A stretch of DNA of 64,000 nt from Pseudomonas sp. StFLB209 (lineage in GTDB: Bacteria; Pseudomonadota; Gammaproteobacteria; Pseudomonadales; Pseudomonadaceae), in NCBI RefSeq assembly GCF_000829415.1, contig NZ_AP014637.1:3489001-3553000 (forward strand), in the 5' to 3' direction. Of this stretch, positions 63,501 to 64,000 are shown one piece after another. The stretch's first letter is position 1. Every line of letters starts with the position of its first letter. A model generated the notes under the pieces. That model was not told the origin of the DNA. It was given only the letters and a program-made list of their open reading frames with translations, and made no database searches. The translations under genes and the position numbers were made by a program.

Positions 63501-63570
63501 CACGGCCCTGACCCTGCTGTTCTTGCCGGCCTTGTATGCGGCGTGGTTCAGGGTGAAAAAGCCGGAGTAG
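60505..63570 (+). CDS. RND efflux permease, TriC-like
   Basis: 1021-residue inner-membrane RND pump. There are twelve helices, two large periplasmic loops and the helix-4 proton-relay region 'LGLLVDDAIIAVEMMAIKME' containing the D-D pair. It aligns by memory over much of its length with TriC of P. aeruginosa ('LGQSEDPPFTFKVMVV', 'YQVRKKVGDIRHTLP'), which exports triclosan and needs two adaptors. Here only one adaptor gene is present. It should use the proton gradient to export hydrophobic compounds. Confidence 0.94.
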   Translation: MHFNLSEWALRHRQVVLYLMIVLAVVGALSYSKLGQSEDPPFTFKVMVVRTLWPGASAEEVARQVTDRVEKKLMETGEYERMTSFSRPGESTVIFMARDSLFSAFLPELWYQVRKKVGDIRHTLPAGVQGPFFDDEFGTTFGNIYALTGQGFDYAVLKDYAERIQIRLQRVKDVGKVELIGVQDEKIWIELSNVKLATLGVPLQAVQQALEAQNVVASSSFFETSQERIHLRVSGRFVSVDEIRDFPIRVEGRTLRISDLAEVTRGFNDPPAPGMRFMDQDAIGVAVAMKGGGDILVLGKALQAEFARLQANLPAGMELRKVSDQPAAVRTGVGEFVQVLAEALIIVLLVSFFSLGVRTGMVVALAIPLVLAMTFACMFYLGIGLHKISLGALVLALGLLVDDAIIAVEMMAIKMEQGYDRLKAASFAWTSTAFPMLTGTLITAAGFLPIATAQSSTGEYTRSIFQVVTIALLASWVAAVMFVPWLGEKLLPDLAKKHALRHGSGVEPDPYATPMYQRVRVVIEWCVRRRKTVIVATVALFVLALVMFRFVPQQFFPASGRLELMVDLKLAEGASLSNTTEQVKRLEALLKDHPGIENYVAYVGTGSPRFYLPLDQQLPAASFAQFVVLAKTIEDREQLRSWLISALNEQFPTLRSRVTRLENGPPVGYPVQFRITGEHIDEVRALARKVQAKVRENPHVANVHLDWEEPSKVVHLNIDQDRARALGVSSGDVAKFLQSSLTGSSVSQFREDDQLIDIVMRGTRSERERLQDLSSLAVPTSNGTSIALAQIATLEYGFEEGVIWHRNRLPNVTVRADIYGPQQPASLVKEILPSLAQVRAELPDGYLLEVGGTVEDSERGQSSVNAGVPLFIVVVLTLLMIQLRSFSRMFMVFITAPLGLIGVTLFLLVFNQPFGFVAMLGTIALSGMIMRNSVILVDQIEQDIGSGQDSWHAIIDATVRRFRPIVLTALAAVLAMIPLSRSLFFGPMAVAIMGGLIVATALTLLFLPALYAAWFRVKKPE

Positions 63571-63650
63571 GACCGGCCGGGCGACGATCCGCTTTGGTCG
63601 GGGAAAGAGTCGATGCTTTCCCGGCTAAAGCCGGTCCTACGGGAGCCGCG
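63571..63650. repeat. REP pair after RND permease
   Basis: GTAGGACCGGCCGGGCGACGATCCGCTTTGGTCGGG and its inverted partner CCCGGCTAAAGCCGGTCCTAC form a REP pair between the convergent RND and DUF4197 genes. Confidence 0.75.
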
Positions 63651-63653
63651 AGA

Positions 63654-64000
63654 TCACAACGCGCCAAATACCTTCTTCGCCAGGCTGGTCGCGGCAGCGG
63701 CCGGGTTGGCGCGGATGCTCTGCTCCTGCTTGGCAATCATCTCGAACAAACCATTGAGCGCCTGCTCGGCCACATAGTTTTCGACGTTGGCGTTCTTCGC
63801 GTCCAGCACGCCCAGCGCGGCAGCCTGGCCAGCGAAAGCGTTGTATTTCTGCGCCACGCCAACCTTGTCGGTGGCCTGCTTGACGATCGGCAGGAACTTG
63901 GCGCGAATCGCCTCACGACTGGTTTTGTCCAGGTATTGGGTAGCCGAATCCTGGCCGCCGCTGAGAATCGCCTTGGCATCAGCCACGGTCATCTTCTTCA
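63654..64000 (-). CDS. DUF4197 protein, N-terminus cut by window edge
   Basis: The minus-strand frame runs from its stop at 63654 through 64000 without interruption, so the start and probably a signal peptide lie beyond the window. About 115 residues are visible: 'KKMTVADAKAILSGGQDSATQYLD', 'VENYVAEQALNGLFEMIAKQE' and the end 'LAKKVFGAL', matching the DUF4197 family of exported proteins with unknown function. No catalytic motif is visible. Confidence 0.82.
   Translation of the reverse strand, partial: KKMTVADAKAILSGGQDSATQYLDKTSREAIRAKFLPIVKQATDKVGVAQKYNAFAGQAAALGVLDAKNANVENYVAEQALNGLFEMIAKQEQSIRANPAAAATSLAKKVFGAL

Overview
The window is chromosomal DNA of a Pseudomonas, most likely of the P. 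putida/P. fluorescens lineage. The evidence is the high-GC codon usage, the braCDEFG branched-chain amino-acid transporter, a phaJ/hydrolase/fadD1 fatty-acid block, xenA, rsmJ and rapA, and many Pseudomonas-type REP palindromes built on 'GTAGGAGCGGCTTCAGCCGCGAA'. I see no rRNA, tRNA, CRISPR array, prophage or plasmid backbone. Most of the window is ordinary core and soft-core genome. The accessory parts are one TnpB-only insertion element, a structured 146-bp repeat and several small transport/catabolic cassettes.

Layout. 1-5.7 kb (minus): a lipoprotein cut by the window edge, then braG, braF, braE, braD and braC, with a strong terminator between braC and braD. 6-13.3 kb: a DUF2288 protein, a MHYT-GGDEF-EAL membrane c-di-GMP protein, a Spinster-like MFS transporter and rapA. 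13.5-14.4 kb: three small proteins, the last a 38-residue single-helix protein behind an Anr-like box that resembles the cbb3-oxidase subunit CcoM. 14.6-23.6 kb: phaJ, an alpha/beta hydrolase, fadD1, hrpA and a FabH-like ketoacyl synthase, suggesting traffic between beta-oxidation, PHA and fatty-acid synthesis. 23.7-31.9 kb: a porin, an acetyltransferase, a lipoprotein, an ABC exporter, a periplasmic cyclophilin, a hydrolase, a LysR regulator, the nested-palindrome repeat and a small secreted protein.

32-39.2 kb: azoR, an EamA transporter, a PAS chemoreceptor, xenA divergent from an ArsR regulator, and an SDR-eutH pair. 39.3-46.6 kb: a LuxR-type regulator, a Gly/Ser-rich secreted protein, an MFS-epimerase pair, a decayed-looking stretch, an MscS channel, and an NAD(P)H oxidoreductase followed by a TetR regulator behind a clear dyad. 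46.6-51.3 kb: a polar amino-acid-type ABC importer co-transcribed with an MmgE/PrpD enzyme and divergent from a LysR gene, with a perfect 16-bp palindrome between them. 51.4-57 kb: a GNAT enzyme, the TnpB element, an Lrp regulator divergent from an EamA exporter, an AEC carrier and a LysR regulator. 57-64 kb: a protein with a duplicated module, rsmJ, a TetR regulator divergent from a TriC-like RND pump, and a DUF4197 protein cut by the edge.

The points most worth following are the CcoM-like microprotein with its Anr-like site, the TnpB element with guide-RNA-like hairpins on both sides, the 146-bp nested-palindrome repeat, and the ABC-MmgE/PrpD cassette with its palindromic operator.
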